The position numbers and the translations under genes were made by a program. The notes beneath the pieces are model-generated. The model saw only the letters and a list, made by a program, of their open reading frames with translations. It was not told the origin of the DNA and did not search any database. From positions 119,280-183,279 of the forward strand of contig CAWAOQ010000017.1 in assembly GCA_963783785.1 (NCBI GenBank): a DNA stretch of 64,000 nucleotides, given 5' to 3'. Position 1 is the first letter of the stretch. The number at the start of each line of letters is the position of its first letter. This DNA is from CADEEN01 sp963783785 (GTDB lineage Bacteria > Pseudomonadota > Gammaproteobacteria > Burkholderiales > Burkholderiaceae_C). This document shows, piece by piece, positions 40,391-57,078 of this stretch.

Positions 40391-40537
40391 TTTGGGGCGT
40401 CGGCCGGTCGCGATGACGCCGGTGGCTTGGCAAATGCCCTTGCACGAGCGCGCGTGCGCTGCCCCGCAGGCTTGCCCTGTTGACGGGCACACGGCTTGCT
40501 GACAAGGTGCGCGCTGGCCGAGGGAGACTCACCAGAC

Positions 40538-48629
<8,092 letters not shown>

Positions 48630-48630
48630 C

Positions 48631-48978
48631 ATGAACGCTGCCGTGATCGACGCCGCGACCTTCGCCGAGCTGCAGGAGGCGGCGGGCGCCGACTTCGTGG
48701 CCGAGCTGGTTGCCACTTTCCTCGAAGAGGCACCCGGCATGCTGGCCGAGCTGCGCAGTGCGCGCGCCGAGGGCGACGCCGTGCGCTTCCGACGCGCCGC
48801 GCATTCGTTGAAGTCGAACAGCCACACCTTCGGCGCGCTGTCGCTCGGCGCGATGGCTCGCGAGCTCGAATTGCGCGGGCTGGCGGCCGACCCGGCGCAG
48901 GACGCGACGGCGCTCGACATGCTGGCCGCCGCCTACGCGCGGGCTGCCGAAGCGCTGCAGGGGATGCGGCATGGCTAG
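48631..48978 (+). CDS. free-standing histidine phosphotransfer (Hpt) protein
   Basis: This 115-residue helical protein has the Hpt motif FRRAAHSLKSNSHTFGA, with the phospho-acceptor His58. It starts two bases after the kinase stop and overlaps the receiver-cyclase start by eight bases. It should move phosphate from the kinase's second receiver to the cyclase's receiver. No other domain is present. Confidence 0.92.
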   Translation: MNAAVIDAATFAELQEAAGADFVAELVATFLEEAPGMLAELRSARAEGDAVRFRRAAHSLKSNSHTFGALSLGAMARELELRGLAADPAQDATALDMLAAAYARAAEALQGMRHG

Positions 48979-50005
48979 CCACGCCGCACGCCTGCTCGTC
49001 GCCGACGACAACAAGGTCAACCGGCTGCTGCTGCAGCGCAGCCTGCAGTTGCAGGGACACCAGGTGTCGCTGGCCGAGAACGGCCGCGTCGCGCTCGAGA
49101 TGCTGGCGCGTGAACCGTTCGACCTGCTGCTGCTCGACATCGCGATGCCCGAGATGGATGGCTTCCAGGTGCTCGAGCACCTGGCCAAGGATCTGCGCCT
49201 GCGCGACCTGCCGGTGATCGTGACCTCGGCGGTCGAGGGCATGGACAGCGTGGTGCGCTGCATCGAGTGCGGCGCCGAGGACTACCTGCCCAAGCCGGTG
49301 AACCCGGTGCTGCTGAAGGCGCGCATCGGCGCCAGCCTCGAGAAGAAGCGCCTGCGCGACCAGCAGAAGGAACTGGTGCGGCGCTTCGCTACCCGCGAGG
49401 TGGCCGAAGACCTCGACGCCTCGGGCTTCGCGCTCGGCGGCCACCGGGTTCAGGCCACGGTGATGTTCTCCGACATCCGCGGCTTCACGACGATGTCGGA
49501 GTTGCTGCCGCCGGAAGAGACCATCGAACTCCTGAACACCTACTACACGCTGATGTTCGACGCCATCACCGGCCACGGCGGCATCGTCAACCAGATGATC
49601 GGCGACGGGCTGATGGCGATCTTCGGCGCGCCGCTGGCGCTGGCCGACCCGTGCGCGAGCGCCGTGCGCGCGGCGCAGGAGATGCTCGAGATGGTGGCGC
49701 TGTTCAACCTGGAGCCCGACCGCGCCGGCAAGCCGCCGATCCACATCGGCGTGGGCATCGCTTCGGGGGCGGTGATCGCCGGCTACACCGGCACCGACCA
49801 GCGCGCGACCTACACCTGCGTCGGCGACACCGTGAACCTGGCGGCCCGGCTGGAGGCACACACCAAGGTGGCCGGGCGCTCGCTGCTGTTGGACGCCGCG
49901 ACGCAGGCGGCGCTCGGTGAGGCGTTCGCCGCCGAGCCGCTCGGGCCGATGGTGTTCAAGGGCAAGACCACGGCGGTCGAGGTGTTCGCGCTCGGCGCGG
50001 CATAG
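48971..50005 (+). CDS. receiver-adenylate/guanylate cyclase
   Basis: This 344-residue protein has an N-terminal receiver (acid pocket in LLVADDNKVNR, phospho-acceptor Asp56 in LLLLDIAMPEMDG, Lys in YLPKPVNP) and a C-terminal class III nucleotide cyclase. The two metal-binding aspartates are Asp168 in MFSDIRGFT and Asp212 in MIGDGLMAIFG. The residues that normally choose adenine are altered: Gln stands where Lys is usual (VNQMIGDG), and Thr where Asp is usual (ATYTCVGD), so cAMP versus cGMP cannot be predicted. The transition-state Asn/Arg segment GDTVNLAARLE is intact. Phosphorylation through the adjacent Hpt probably sets its activity. Confidence 0.92.
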   Translation: MASHAARLLVADDNKVNRLLLQRSLQLQGHQVSLAENGRVALEMLAREPFDLLLLDIAMPEMDGFQVLEHLAKDLRLRDLPVIVTSAVEGMDSVVRCIECGAEDYLPKPVNPVLLKARIGASLEKKRLRDQQKELVRRFATREVAEDLDASGFALGGHRVQATVMFSDIRGFTTMSELLPPEETIELLNTYYTLMFDAITGHGGIVNQMIGDGLMAIFGAPLALADPCASAVRAAQEMLEMVALFNLEPDRAGKPPIHIGVGIASGAVIAGYTGTDQRATYTCVGDTVNLAARLEAHTKVAGRSLLLDAATQAALGEAFAAEPLGPMVFKGKTTAVEVFALGAA

Positions 50006-50122
50006 TGCGGCCCGTCAGACGCCGCAACTGCGAGGGCCCGCGGCCACGTCATCGCGGCCGGCGCTGAAGACGTCGCGACAGCCTCGATCGGGGGGCGGTC
50101 GCGGCAAGCTAAGCTGGCGTGC

Positions 50123-51094
50123 ATGAACCCGTGCAAGCCTTCTGTCTGTCTGATCACGCCGGCACTGGCGCAGGTCGACAGCGGCAACTGGCAGACGGCG
50201 CAGCGCTGGGCGCGCATGCTCGCGACCGGTTTTGAAGTGCGGCTGGCCCGCCAGTGGGATGGCCGTGACGCCAGCGTGATGCTGGCGCTGCATGCGCGCC
50301 GTTCGGCCGACAGCATTGCGGCCTGGGCCGCGCAGCGCCCGCGGCGGCCGCTCGCGGTGGTGCTGACCGGGACCGACCTGTACCGCGACATCCACACCGA
50401 TCCCCGTGCGCGGCGATCGCTCGCGCTGGCGGACCGCTTGGTGGTGTTGCACGACCGCGCACCGGCCGACGTGCCGGCCGCATACCGCGACAAGTGCGTG
50501 GTGTGCTTCCAGTCCTGCGGCGCGCGGCGGCCCCTGGACAAGACCACGCGCCACCTGCGCGCGTTGATGGTCGGGAACCTGCGCGTGGAGAAGTCCCCGG
50601 CGACCTACTTCGAAGCGGCGCGACAGCTGGCCGGCCGCGCCGACATCGTGTTCGACCACGTCGGCAGCCCACTCGACGCTGAGCTCGGGCGCCAGGCGCA
50701 GGCGCTCGCGGCGGTGCTGCCCGGCTACCGCTGGCTCGGTGCGCTGCCGCACCGGGCCACGCTGGCGCGCATCCAGCGCGCGCATGTGCTGGTCCATCCG
50801 AGCGCCATCGAGGGCGGTGCGCATGTGGTGATGGAGGCGGTGCGCAGCGGCACGCCGGTGCTGGCATCGCGCATCGCCGGCAACGTCGGCATGCTCGGGC
50901 GCGGCTACCGTGGTTACTTCGACTGTGGCGACGCCCAGGGCCTTGTTCGGCTGCTGCTGCGCTGTCGCGACGACCCGGCTATGCTGCCTGCCTTGCGGGC
51001 GCAGTGCGACGAGCGCGCGCCGTTGTTCGACCCGGCGCGCGAGCGCGCCACGTTGCGGCGCCTGCTCGCCGGCCTGTTGGAGACCCCCCGATGA
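50123..51094 (+). CDS. senB: SenB-like selenosugar synthase (glycosyltransferase)
   Basis: This 323-residue GT-B glycosyltransferase begins VCLITPALAQVDSGNWQTAQRWARML, the signature of the family that contains SenB. SenB joins selenophosphate to a UDP-sugar to make a selenosugar. The donor-site region reads HPSAIEGGAHVVMEAVRSGTPVLASRIAGNVGML. Its stop overlaps the start of selD in ATGA, and SelD makes selenophosphate, so the pairing strongly supports the assignment. SenA, needed for selenoneine, is not in the window. A general sugar transferase is the alternative, but the coupling argues against it. Confidence 0.82.
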   Translation: MNPCKPSVCLITPALAQVDSGNWQTAQRWARMLATGFEVRLARQWDGRDASVMLALHARRSADSIAAWAAQRPRRPLAVVLTGTDLYRDIHTDPRARRSLALADRLVVLHDRAPADVPAAYRDKCVVCFQSCGARRPLDKTTRHLRALMVGNLRVEKSPATYFEAARQLAGRADIVFDHVGSPLDAELGRQAQALAAVLPGYRWLGALPHRATLARIQRAHVLVHPSAIEGGAHVVMEAVRSGTPVLASRIAGNVGMLGRGYRGYFDCGDAQGLVRLLLRCRDDPAMLPALRAQCDERAPLFDPARERATLRRLLAGLLETPR

Positions 51095-52158
51095 ATGCGC
51101 CCGAGAAAGCCGTCGAACCGCGCCTGACGTCGCTGTCGCACGGCGGAGGCTGCGGCTGCAAGATCGCTCCCGGCGTGCTGTCGGAGATCCTCAAGGGCAC
51201 GTCGAAGATGCCGGTGCCGGCGGCCCTGCTGGTGGGCATCGAGACCGCCGACGACGCCGCGGTGTACCAGCTCAACGACGACCAAGCGCTGATCGCGACC
51301 ACCGACTTCTTCATGCCGATCGTCGACGATCCGTACGATTTCGGCCGCATCGCCGCCACCAATGCGATCAGCGACGTGTACGCGATGGGCGGCAAGCCGA
51401 TCATGGCGCTGGCGCTGGTGGGGATGCCGATCAATGTGCTTTCGACCGAGACCATCGGCAAGATCCTCGAAGGTGGCAACTCGGTCTGCCGTGCCGCCGG
51501 CATTCCGATCGCCGGTGGCCACACCATCGACTCGGTCGAGGCCATCTACGGCCTCGTCGCGCTCGGGCTGGTGCATCCCAAGCTCGTCAAGCGCAACGCC
51601 GACGCACGGGTTGGCGATCGGCTGCTGCTGGGCAAGCCGCTCGGCGTCGGCGTGTTGTCGGCCGCGCTGAAGAAGGAACAACTGAGCGCCGACGGCTACG
51701 CGCAGATGATCGCCAGCACCACCCAGCTCAATACACCGGGCCCCGATCTCGCCGCGCTGCCCGGCGTGCATGCGCTGACCGATGTCACCGGCTTCGGCCT
51801 CGCCGGGCACGCGCTCGAGCTGGCGCGTGGCGCCGGCGCGGTGGTCGCCATCGACTGGGCCCACGTGCCGCTGCTGCCGGGCGTGCGTGCGCTGGCAGCC
51901 CAGGGCTTTGTCACCGGCGCATCGGCCCGCAACTGGGCCGGCTACGGTGCCGACATTGCGCTGCCGGCCGGCTTTGCCGCCGAGGACAAGGCGTTGCTGA
52001 CCGACCCGCAGACCAGCGGCGGTCTGCTGGTGTCTTGCGACGTTGCCGCGGCGCCCGCGGTTCGCGCGATCTTCGAGCGCCACGGGTTCGCGACGGTGGC
52101 CGAGATCGGTGAAGTGCTCGCGCCGCATGCTGGCGGGCCCCGGCTGATGGTGCGCTGA
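51091..52158 (+). CDS. selD: selenide, water dikinase (selenophosphate synthetase)
   Basis: SelD makes selenophosphate from selenide and ATP. The 355-residue chain is intact. The glycine-rich active-site loop reads SHGGGCGCKIAPGVL, with Cys21 and Lys24 at the positions of E. coli Cys17 and Lys20. ATP-site motifs follow: ATTDFFMPIVDDPYDFG and GGHTIDSVEAIYG. The start overlaps the glycosyltransferase stop, so it fits senC. It could also serve selenocysteine or selenouridine synthesis; no selA, selB or mnmH is seen nearby. Confidence 0.95.
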   Translation: MNAPEKAVEPRLTSLSHGGGCGCKIAPGVLSEILKGTSKMPVPAALLVGIETADDAAVYQLNDDQALIATTDFFMPIVDDPYDFGRIAATNAISDVYAMGGKPIMALALVGMPINVLSTETIGKILEGGNSVCRAAGIPIAGGHTIDSVEAIYGLVALGLVHPKLVKRNADARVGDRLLLGKPLGVGVLSAALKKEQLSADGYAQMIASTTQLNTPGPDLAALPGVHALTDVTGFGLAGHALELARGAGAVVAIDWAHVPLLPGVRALAAQGFVTGASARNWAGYGADIALPAGFAAEDKALLTDPQTSGGLLVSCDVAAAPAVRAIFERHGFATVAEIGEVLAPHAGGPRLMVR

Positions 52159-52187
52159 GCGCCGCCGCTGCGATGCGCCGGCAATGT

Positions 52188-52217
52188 TTGACAGCCAAAT
52201 TTGATCCGGCGTAAGGT
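52188..52217 (+). promoter_or_regulatory. possible promoter of the thiolase gene
   Basis: TTGACA at 52188-52193 is a consensus -35; TAAGGT at 52212-52217, 18 bases further, is a weak -10. They sit about 65 bases before the thiolase start, in the gap after selD. Confidence 0.4.
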
Positions 52218-52280
52218 CGACGCCAGTCCGGGGGATTCCAATCCCATTTTTCGACAACTCGGTTCTCAAGGAGACGGAGC

Positions 52281-53465
52281 ATGAGCAAGCGTGACGTGGT
52301 GGTTCTGGGTGCGGTGCGGTCGGCGATCGGTACCTTTGGCGGTTCGTTGGCGGACATCGAGCCCGCCGAGCTGGCTGGCACGGTGATGAAGGAAGCGATC
52401 AAGCGTTCCGGCGTCGACCCGAAAGCGATCAACTACGTGACCGTGGGTAACACCATCCCGACCGAGAGCCGCTTCCCCTACGTGGCGCGCGTGGCCTCGA
52501 TCCAGGCCGGCCTGCCGATGGAATCGGTGGCGATGTCGGTGAACCGGCTGTGCTCTTCGGGCCTGCAGGGCATCGTGACGACGGCTCAGAACATCCTGCT
52601 CGGCGATTGCGACTACGGCATCGGCGGCGGCGTAGAGGTCATGAGCCGCGGCGGCTACCTGTCGACGGCGATGCGCACCGGCGCGCGCATGGGCGACACC
52701 AAGCTGATCGACATGATGGTCGCGACGCTGACCGATCCGTTCGGCGTCGGCCACATGGGCATCACCGCCGAGAACCTGTGCACCAAGTGGGGCATCACCC
52801 GCGAGCAGCAGGACGCGCTGGCGGTCGAATCGCACCGCCGTGCCGCAGCCGCGATCGCCGAGGGGCGCTTCAAGAGCCAGATCGTGCCGATCGTCAAGCA
52901 GACCAAGAAGGGCGAAGTCACGTTCGACACCGACGAGCACGTGAAGCCGGCGACGACGATGGAAACGCTTGCCAAGATGAAGCCGGCCTTCAAGAAGGAC
53001 GGTTCGGTGACCGCCGGCAACGCCTCGGGCATCAACGACGGCGCAGCCTTCTTCGTGCTTGCCGATGCGGCGGTGGCCGCTGCCGCCGGCCACAAGCCGA
53101 TGGCACGCCTGGTGTCCTACGCTGTCGCTGGCGTGCCCAACGAGATCATGGGCGAGGGCCCGATCCCGGCGTCGAAGCTGGCATTGAAGAAGGCCGGCCT
53201 GACGCTCGACCAGATGGACGTGATCGAGAGCAACGAGGCCTTCGCGGCGCAGGCCATTGCGGTGTCGCGCGGACTGGAACTCGACATGAAGAAGACCAAC
53301 CCGAACGGTGGCGCCATTGCGCTCGGCCACCCGATCGGCTGCTCGGGGGCCTTCCTGGCCACCAAGGCCGTGTACGAACTGCACCGCACTGGTGGGCGCT
53401 ACGCGCTGGTGACGATGTGCATCGGTGGCGGGCAGGGCATCGCGGCGGTGTTCGAGCGGCTGTAG
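52281..53465 (+). CDS. acetyl-CoA C-acetyltransferase / beta-ketothiolase
   Basis: This thiolase condenses two acyl-CoAs or cleaves 3-ketoacyl-CoA. The 394-residue chain is intact. The nucleophilic Cys lies in SVNRLCSSGLQGIV, the His in AIALGHPIGCSGAF, and the second Cys in TMCIGGGQGIAAVF. It resembles PhaA/BktB-type biosynthetic thiolases used for polyhydroxyalkanoate or for ketone cycling, but no phaB or phaC is near. ATG 52281 has AAGGAG upstream, and a strong terminator follows. Confidence 0.95.
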   Translation: MSKRDVVVLGAVRSAIGTFGGSLADIEPAELAGTVMKEAIKRSGVDPKAINYVTVGNTIPTESRFPYVARVASIQAGLPMESVAMSVNRLCSSGLQGIVTTAQNILLGDCDYGIGGGVEVMSRGGYLSTAMRTGARMGDTKLIDMMVATLTDPFGVGHMGITAENLCTKWGITREQQDALAVESHRRAAAAIAEGRFKSQIVPIVKQTKKGEVTFDTDEHVKPATTMETLAKMKPAFKKDGSVTAGNASGINDGAAFFVLADAAVAAAAGHKPMARLVSYAVAGVPNEIMGEGPIPASKLALKKAGLTLDQMDVIESNEAFAAQAIAVSRGLELDMKKTNPNGGAIALGHPIGCSGAFLATKAVYELHRTGGRYALVTMCIGGGQGIAAVFERL

Positions 53466-53485
53466 GCGACCCGCTCTCACTGACA

Positions 53486-53518
53486 GGGCCCGGCGCGTCG
53501 TCGCCGGGCCCTTTGTTG
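53486..53518 (+). terminator. intrinsic terminator of the thiolase gene
   Basis: GGGCCCGGCG (53486-53495) and CGCCGGGCCC (53502-53511) form a ten-pair stem with a six-base loop, followed by TTTGTTGTTT. Confidence 0.9.
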
Positions 53519-53648
53519 TTTGCGGCGCAGCTGGGTGATTGGCGTCGACTTTTGCATGCTTTCGACCTTTGGCGACGCTCGCCGCGTTGAATTGGTTGCC
53601 TCGAAGCAGAAGTTCGCATGACGTATGGCCCGACCCGTCCAGGGTCGG

Positions 53649-53747
53649 CCCGCGCGGCCAGGGAACCAGCACATCCCGCCGGTGCATGAACTCCAGCGGC
53701 ACCATTGCCAGGTGCGTGGTGCCGTCGCGCCAGGGTGTCTTCGGACT
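53649..53747 (-). pseudogene. IS91-type transposase remnant
   Basis: In the 359-base gap between the thiolase and the AraC gene, the minus strand encodes SPKTPWRDGTTHLAMVPLEF followed by MHRRDVLVPWPRG. This closely resembles the late part of IS91-family (Y2) transposases, where K-x-x-W-x-D-G-T-T-H-x-x-x-x-P-x-E is conserved. There is no start, catalytic part or end, so only a scrap remains. Apart from this and the thiolase terminator I see nothing else in the gap. Confidence 0.6.
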
Positions 53748-53824
53748 CTCGCCACTTGAGCAGCACCGCTGCACTGCACCGGTTGGTTGACCGGCGCCGG
53801 ACAACGTTGACCGCGATGAGCGGG

Positions 53825-54892
53825 TCAGCCTCGTCGATGCTGCTCGCGCCAACGTGTGGGCGTTGTGCCAGACCAGCGGCGGAACGCACGCGTAAACACA
53901 CTGGCCTCCGCGTAGCCGAGCGCCGCGGCGATTTCGGTGATCGCCAACGCCGAATGCTCGAGAAGTTGCCGAGCGATGTCGTATCGGCACTCCGCGTCGA
54001 GCACGCGAAACTGTGTTCCCTCCGCGACAAGTCGGCGGTGCATGGTGCGCTTGTGCAGCGAGAGCAATGCAGCAATCTGCTCCTCGCCTGCGTGACCGGA
54101 CAGGATCGCCGATCGAAGGACCGCACGAACCTGCGCCACCAGGTCACCCTCGTGCTTGGCTTCCAAGGCGAGGATGTGCTGTTGCAGCAGTCGAACCAGT
54201 TGGACGTCGCCCTCCGGAACGGGGCGGTTGAGGAAACTCGCGTCGAAAACCACCGCGTACTCGGCTGCGTCAAAGATTGGTGGCACCCCGAAGTACTTGC
54301 GGTAGGGCTGCAGGTCGTCCGGCGCCCTGTGCGCGAGCCTGATTTCGATGGGCCGCCAGTCGCTTCCACACAAGCTTCGCAGGACGTTGAACATGGCCGC
54401 CACGGCACCTTCTCCGAGTTGCTCTATCGCTTCGACATTGGACTGACGGATGTCGTACCGCAGCGTGGCCAGTTCGCCCGCAACTGAAAGGGCGACTCCC
54501 GAGCCACGGGTGTGCAGATGAAGGAACCTGACCAGCCGCTGCAGCGCGGTCGCAACGTCGGTCGAGTACCGGGCGAGCAGGCCGACGACCCCGAAGCCCT
54601 GCAGACCACCGAGCCCGCCGATCAACAGGCCGAAGTGCCGGCATCCGGTCTTCGCGGCGCAGTGACCAAGGATGCGCGCCCTCGCCGCATACGAGATGAG
54701 GTTGTCCGGATCATCGAACAGCCGCGGATCGATGCCGATCTCCCCGAGAACCACCTCCGGGTCCTGGCCCAGGCTGCGAAGGACGTCCGGCACCGCGCAG
54801 ATCGGCCCGATCCGCACCGTTGCGAGTTCCTGCTCGACGGGCGGGATCCTCCGGTTCGCGACGGGCGATCGTGCGCTCTTGTTCTGCATCAA
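53825..54892 (-). CDS. AraC-family transcriptional regulator
   Basis: This 355-residue regulator has a long N-terminal sensing domain (residues 20-210, with DPEVVLGEIGIDPRLFDDPD and FGLLIGG) of the arabinose-binding-like group seen with OruR. The C-terminal AraC DNA-binding domain follows: IAALLSLHKRTMHRRLVAEG and ITEIAAALGYAEASVFTRAFRRWSG. It diverges from the DszB-like gene with 166 bases between, and is the probable regulator of that gene and the rhodanese. Its codon use is less GC-skewed than most neighbours. Confidence 0.9.
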   Translation of the reverse strand: MMQNKSARSPVANRRIPPVEQELATVRIGPICAVPDVLRSLGQDPEVVLGEIGIDPRLFDDPDNLISYAARARILGHCAAKTGCRHFGLLIGGLGGLQGFGVVGLLARYSTDVATALQRLVRFLHLHTRGSGVALSVAGELATLRYDIRQSNVEAIEQLGEGAVAAMFNVLRSLCGSDWRPIEIRLAHRAPDDLQPYRKYFGVPPIFDAAEYAVVFDASFLNRPVPEGDVQLVRLLQQHILALEAKHEGDLVAQVRAVLRSAILSGHAGEEQIAALLSLHKRTMHRRLVAEGTQFRVLDAECRYDIARQLLEHSALAITEIAAALGYAEASVFTRAFRRWSGTTPTRWREQHRRG

Positions 54893-54918
54893 TCTGTTCC
54901 CACCGAGAAGTTCCAGAT

Positions 54919-54946
54919 GATCAAGTCGATGTCAAAAAAGATCAAG
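54919..54946. promoter_or_regulatory. direct repeats, possible AraC-regulator site
   Basis: GATCAAG occurs at 54919-54925 and again at 54940-54946, exactly 21 bases apart, two helical turns, in the AT-rich divergent gap. AraC proteins often bind such same-face direct repeats. The repeat is short, so chance is possible. Confidence 0.4.
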
Positions 54947-55058
54947 CGCAAAGAAGGCCCAACAAGAACAATGCGCTGGAGGTTCCGGCCTGAGGGGTAG
55001 TTGATGCTGCCACCTGCAGGCCGCCCCAATGTTTCACTTCGCGTACGCAGGACACATC

Positions 55059-56336
55059 ATGGACAACCAATCTCACGAGCCAAGCCTGGCATCCCGCCGC
55101 AACTTCATGGGGGCCGTCGCCGCAGCGGCCGGCGGGCTTGCCGCAGTAGGCGGTGGGCTTGCTTCGCCCTCCGCACAGGCCCAGCAGGCGGGCGCTGGCG
55201 CCAAGAAGGGCAAGACCGTCGCGCTGAACTGGAAGGAGGTCTACTTCACCAACTGCCCAATGGTGTCGGCGAATAACGTCGACCAGGAACTGGGATGGTG
55301 CAAGACCGACTTCAAGGCAATCGGCATCGACTATTCGTACTTTCGCAGTCGCCGCGAAACCGACTTTTACCCGCACTACATCCACAACCTGGACAACCTG
55401 ATCCGCTTCGGCGGCCTCTATCCGCCGATCCATGTCAATGCCGACATCCGCAGGACACGGCTGCTGGGTGCCACCTGGGTCTACGAGGGCGGCTGCATGG
55501 CGGTGCGCGCCGAGGATCCGATCCACCGGATGAAGGACCTCAAGGGCAAGAAGATCGGCATGTCGAAGAGCCTGAACACCATCAAGAACGACTGGTGGCG
55601 CATCCAGGAGCACATGGGCATCGAGAGCATGCTCATGTTGAACGACATGACCATGAAGGACGTGCAGATCGTCGAATTCCCGTACCCGGACGACTGGTAC
55701 GACGACCCCAAGATGCTGGCCCCCTTGATCAACCCGACCGATCTCTGGGCCACGCGCGACCACAAGCGTGACCTGGCATTCCGTCCGCTGGAGACCGCGC
55801 TGCTCGAGGGAAAGGTCGACGCGATCTATACCCAGAGCAAGGTCTTCCAGCATCTACAGGAGGACACCGGGAAGATCAAGATGATCGAGGATCTGTCCCG
55901 CTACCCGGACTGGAAGATGCAGGTCGCGAACACGCCTGCCGTCATCACCTGCACCGATGTAATGGCCAACGAGCACCCGGAACTCGTCGTCACCTACATG
56001 AAAAGCATGATCAAGGTGGGGCGCTGGGCCAACGAGTTCAAACGGGCGGCCGCGGTGATCCTCGACCGGCAGACGTTCTACCGCGACGCCGAGGACACGT
56101 ACCAGGGCATCAAGGATGTCGACATGGTGCCCAACCTGTCGCGACAGAACCTGGCCTGCATCGAGACCGGCAAGAACTTCATGCTGAAGAAGGGCTACAT
56201 CAAGAACGACTTCGACGTTCAGAAGTGGGCCGCGCCGGAGTTCCTCGAGCGGGCGGCGAGAGAACTGATCGACGAACAGTGGAAGAAGAAGTCCGGCGAA
56301 AAGTTGCCTGAGGGAACCTTGTTGCGGCTTGGATAG
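55059..56336 (+). CDS. Tat-exported DszB-like desulfinase homologue (SsuA/THI5-like fold)
   Basis: The N-terminus ASRRNFMGAVAAAAGG is a twin-arginine signal with likely cleavage after SAQA, which fixes ATG 55059. The body has the periplasmic-binding-protein fold shared by SsuA, THI5 and the desulfinase DszB. Three residues known as catalytic in DszB (Cys27, His60, Arg70) have counterparts: Cys66 in YFTNCPMVSAN, His106 in DFYPHYIHN, and Arg116 in IRFGGLYPP, with the same ten-residue His-Arg spacing. RRTRLLGATW and KWAAPEFLERA also match DszB. No ABC permease or ATPase lies near, against a simple binding protein. The substrate is unknown; a sulfinate is inferred. The chain is 425 residues. Confidence 0.78.
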   Translation: MDNQSHEPSLASRRNFMGAVAAAAGGLAAVGGGLASPSAQAQQAGAGAKKGKTVALNWKEVYFTNCPMVSANNVDQELGWCKTDFKAIGIDYSYFRSRRETDFYPHYIHNLDNLIRFGGLYPPIHVNADIRRTRLLGATWVYEGGCMAVRAEDPIHRMKDLKGKKIGMSKSLNTIKNDWWRIQEHMGIESMLMLNDMTMKDVQIVEFPYPDDWYDDPKMLAPLINPTDLWATRDHKRDLAFRPLETALLEGKVDAIYTQSKVFQHLQEDTGKIKMIEDLSRYPDWKMQVANTPAVITCTDVMANEHPELVVTYMKSMIKVGRWANEFKRAAAVILDRQTFYRDAEDTYQGIKDVDMVPNLSRQNLACIETGKNFMLKKGYIKNDFDVQKWAAPEFLERAARELIDEQWKKKSGEKLPEGTLLRLG

Positions 56337-56424
56337 GCGCAGGCGCCTGAGTGCGGCCGGCCGGATCACGACGGGGGATCTGGCGAAGTGCCAGTGAACC
56401 CCCGACACAACAGGAATCACCGAA

Positions 56425-57078
56425 ATGAACAGGAACGCCCACCATTGCCGGTATCGCGGGCTCACGAGCGCAATCCCGGCCACCTTCTTCGCCGCCGCCC
56501 TCATGGTCGTTGGCAGTGTTTCGATGGCTGCGGAGTCGACGACCCCAGGCCAGAAGCCCGCGGTCTCGACCACCCAGTTGCCCAAGGGCAAACAAACCAC
56601 GCTGGGGCTCTACGTGACCGCTGCTCAGGCCTACGACATGTGGAAGGCCGCGCCTGACAAGGTGAAGCTCATCGACGTGCGGACCCCGGAGGAATATGCC
56701 TTCATTGGCCACGCTGAGAAGGCGTGGAACATCCCCTATGCCTTCGTGACCTACTCGCGAAAGGACGGCAAGACCGAGTACGGCCCGAAGCGCAACCCGG
56801 CGTTCGTCGACGAGGTGAAGCGCTTCACCCGGCCGGGCGACACGCTCCTGGTGATGTGCCGCTCCGGTGATCGCTCCGCCAAAGCGGTCGACTTGCTCGC
56901 GGCCGCCGGCATCAAGGACGTTTACAGCGTCATCGACGGCGTGGAGGGCGACAAGGTGACCGATCCGGATAGCGTCTTTGTCGGCAAGCGGATGAAGAAC
57001 GGCTGGAAGAACTCGGCTCCCTGGGTCTACACGCTTGACCCTGAGAAGATCATCCTCGAAGAGGGAGTCGCCAAGTAG
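56425..57078 (+). CDS. periplasmic rhodanese-domain protein
   Basis: This 217-residue protein has a Sec signal peptide (FFAAALMVVGSVSMAAES) and one rhodanese domain. The substrate-side segment is VKLIDVRTPEEYAFIGHAEKAWNIP, and the catalytic loop reads MCRSGDRSAKA, with the active Cys. Its tail WVYTLDPEKIILEEG is not part of the usual fold. It follows the DszB-like gene by 88 bases in the same direction, so it may accept sulfur released there. ATG 56425 has AGGA upstream. Confidence 0.9.
   Translation: MNRNAHHCRYRGLTSAIPATFFAAALMVVGSVSMAAESTTPGQKPAVSTTQLPKGKQTTLGLYVTAAQAYDMWKAAPDKVKLIDVRTPEEYAFIGHAEKAWNIPYAFVTYSRKDGKTEYGPKRNPAFVDEVKRFTRPGDTLLVMCRSGDRSAKAVDLLAAAGIKDVYSVIDGVEGDKVTDPDSVFVGKRMKNGWKNSAPWVYTLDPEKIILEEGVAK

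Noticed and set aside
55059..56336. Plain nitrate/sulfonate ABC-transporter binding protein
   Set aside because: The fold fits, but no permease or ATPase is near and the DszB catalytic residues are kept. Still possible, hence moderate confidence.
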